Positions 5,006 through 5,308 of a stretch of 5,308 nt of DNA are shown here, piece after piece. Each line of letters opens with the position of its first letter. Positions within the stretch are counted from its first letter, which is position 1. The notes under the pieces are model-generated. The model had not been told where the DNA came from, ran no database searches, and saw only the letters and a list, made by a program, of their open reading frames with translations. The DNA comes from Alphaproteobacteria bacterium (GTDB lineage Bacteria; Pseudomonadota; Alphaproteobacteria; ATCC43930; CGMCC-115725): NCBI GenBank assembly GCA_019237175.1, contig JAFAHP010000219.1:1-5308 (forward strand), read 5' to 3'. Both the position numbers and the translations under genes were made by a program.

Positions 5006-5308
5006 CTAGGCTCCCGGCGGGAAGAACACCAGCATGCGCACTTCGAGGCTCTCGCGCGGCGGCGCGTCCGGGGGTGTGGTCGGATCGTCGAAACCGGTAT
5101 GAGCGGAGAACCGTGCAGCACCGTGCAACGCCGAATCGTAGCAGCGGATCAGCACCGCTTCGTCGGGCTGCATCCTCGGGAAATAATAATAACGTTGATT
5201 TGGATTGTAGGTGATCGAATAGGTTTCACCGGTTCGATCCGGGTATTTCAAGTCGCTGGCGATCAGGTTTTCTTCTTCGAGACTCTGCGCGTCACAAAAG
5301 GTTAGTGG
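5006..5308 (-). CDS. CmcJ/NvfI family oxidoreductase, C-terminal part; 5' end beyond the right edge
   Basis: The last 100 codons and the TAG stop are present and the frame stays open to the right edge, so the start lies outside; the TTG at 5251 is internal. The fragment matches the conserved end of CmcJ/NvfI-type proteins, a group that includes cephamycin CmcJ and the fungal non-haem iron, 2-oxoglutarate-type oxygenase NvfI. Landmarks, numbered within the fragment: PLTFCD (1-6), YPDRTGETY (22-30), YNPNQRYYYFPRMQPDEA (34-51), IRCYDS (54-59), FSAHTGFDDPTTPPDAPPRES (starting at 67) and LEVRMLVFF (88-96). His70 may be the distal iron-binding histidine, by analogy only. Family members are typically about 260-290 residues, so about one third is visible. 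The likely role is oxidation (hydroxylation or desaturation) of an organic small molecule in the cytoplasm; the substrate is unknown. It converges on the amidohydrolase pair across a 400-bp gap. Confidence 0.85.
   Translation of the reverse strand, partial: PLTFCDAQSLEEENLIASDLKYPDRTGETYSITYNPNQRYYYFPRMQPDEAVLIRCYDSALHGAARFSAHTGFDDPTTPPDAPPRESLEVRMLVFFPPGA

Noticed and set aside
4524..5305. Plus-strand frames of 116 and 179 codons at the right end
   Set aside because: The first starts inside the second amidohydrolase gene, and the second runs antisense through the CmcJ/NvfI-like gene. Their translations are low-complexity and arginine-rich.

Overview
The window is GC-rich (roughly 60-65% by eye) with strong GGAGG ribosome-binding sites. 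Its gene families are a class II fructose-1,6-bisphosphatase, an exported paraoxonase-like propeller, ACMSD/gamma-resorcylate-decarboxylase-type amidohydrolases and a CmcJ/NvfI-type oxidoreductase. This set suggests an alphaproteobacterium, perhaps from Rhizobiales/Hyphomicrobiales or Rhodospirillales; that placement is an inference from gene content and composition, not from a marker gene.

Layout: (1) 1-789, minus strand: the first 263 codons of glpX, running off the left edge. (2) 790-1102: a divergent intergenic region with a possible sigma70-type promoter for the rightward gene. (3) 1103-2185, plus: an exported six-bladed beta-propeller protein resembling paraoxonase/arylesterase, with most but not all of the paraoxonase calcium ligands. 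(4) 2334-3281 and 3646-4605, plus: two paralogous metal-dependent amidohydrolases or decarboxylases, about 74% identical by hand count. Each has its own Shine-Dalgarno sequence and each is preceded by a similar GTGACA-17 bp-TARAAA promoter-like element; a terminator-like hairpin follows the first copy. (5) 4606-5005: a 400-bp gap without a convincing gene, holding a repeat-like palindromic stretch and a strong hairpin. (6) 5006-5308, minus: the last 100 codons of a CmcJ/NvfI family oxidoreductase entering from the right edge.

How the genes may work together: glpX is core carbon metabolism (gluconeogenesis or Calvin cycle) and is probably unrelated to its neighbours. The propeller hydrolase, the twin amidohydrolases and the CmcJ/NvfI-like enzyme fit a small accessory catabolic or detoxification locus acting on organic (perhaps aromatic or lactone) compounds, but no substrate can be read from the sequence. 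I see no CRISPR array, tRNA, rRNA, transposase, toxin-antitoxin pair or defence system. The most notable feature is the tandem duplication of the amidohydrolase gene together with its promoter.
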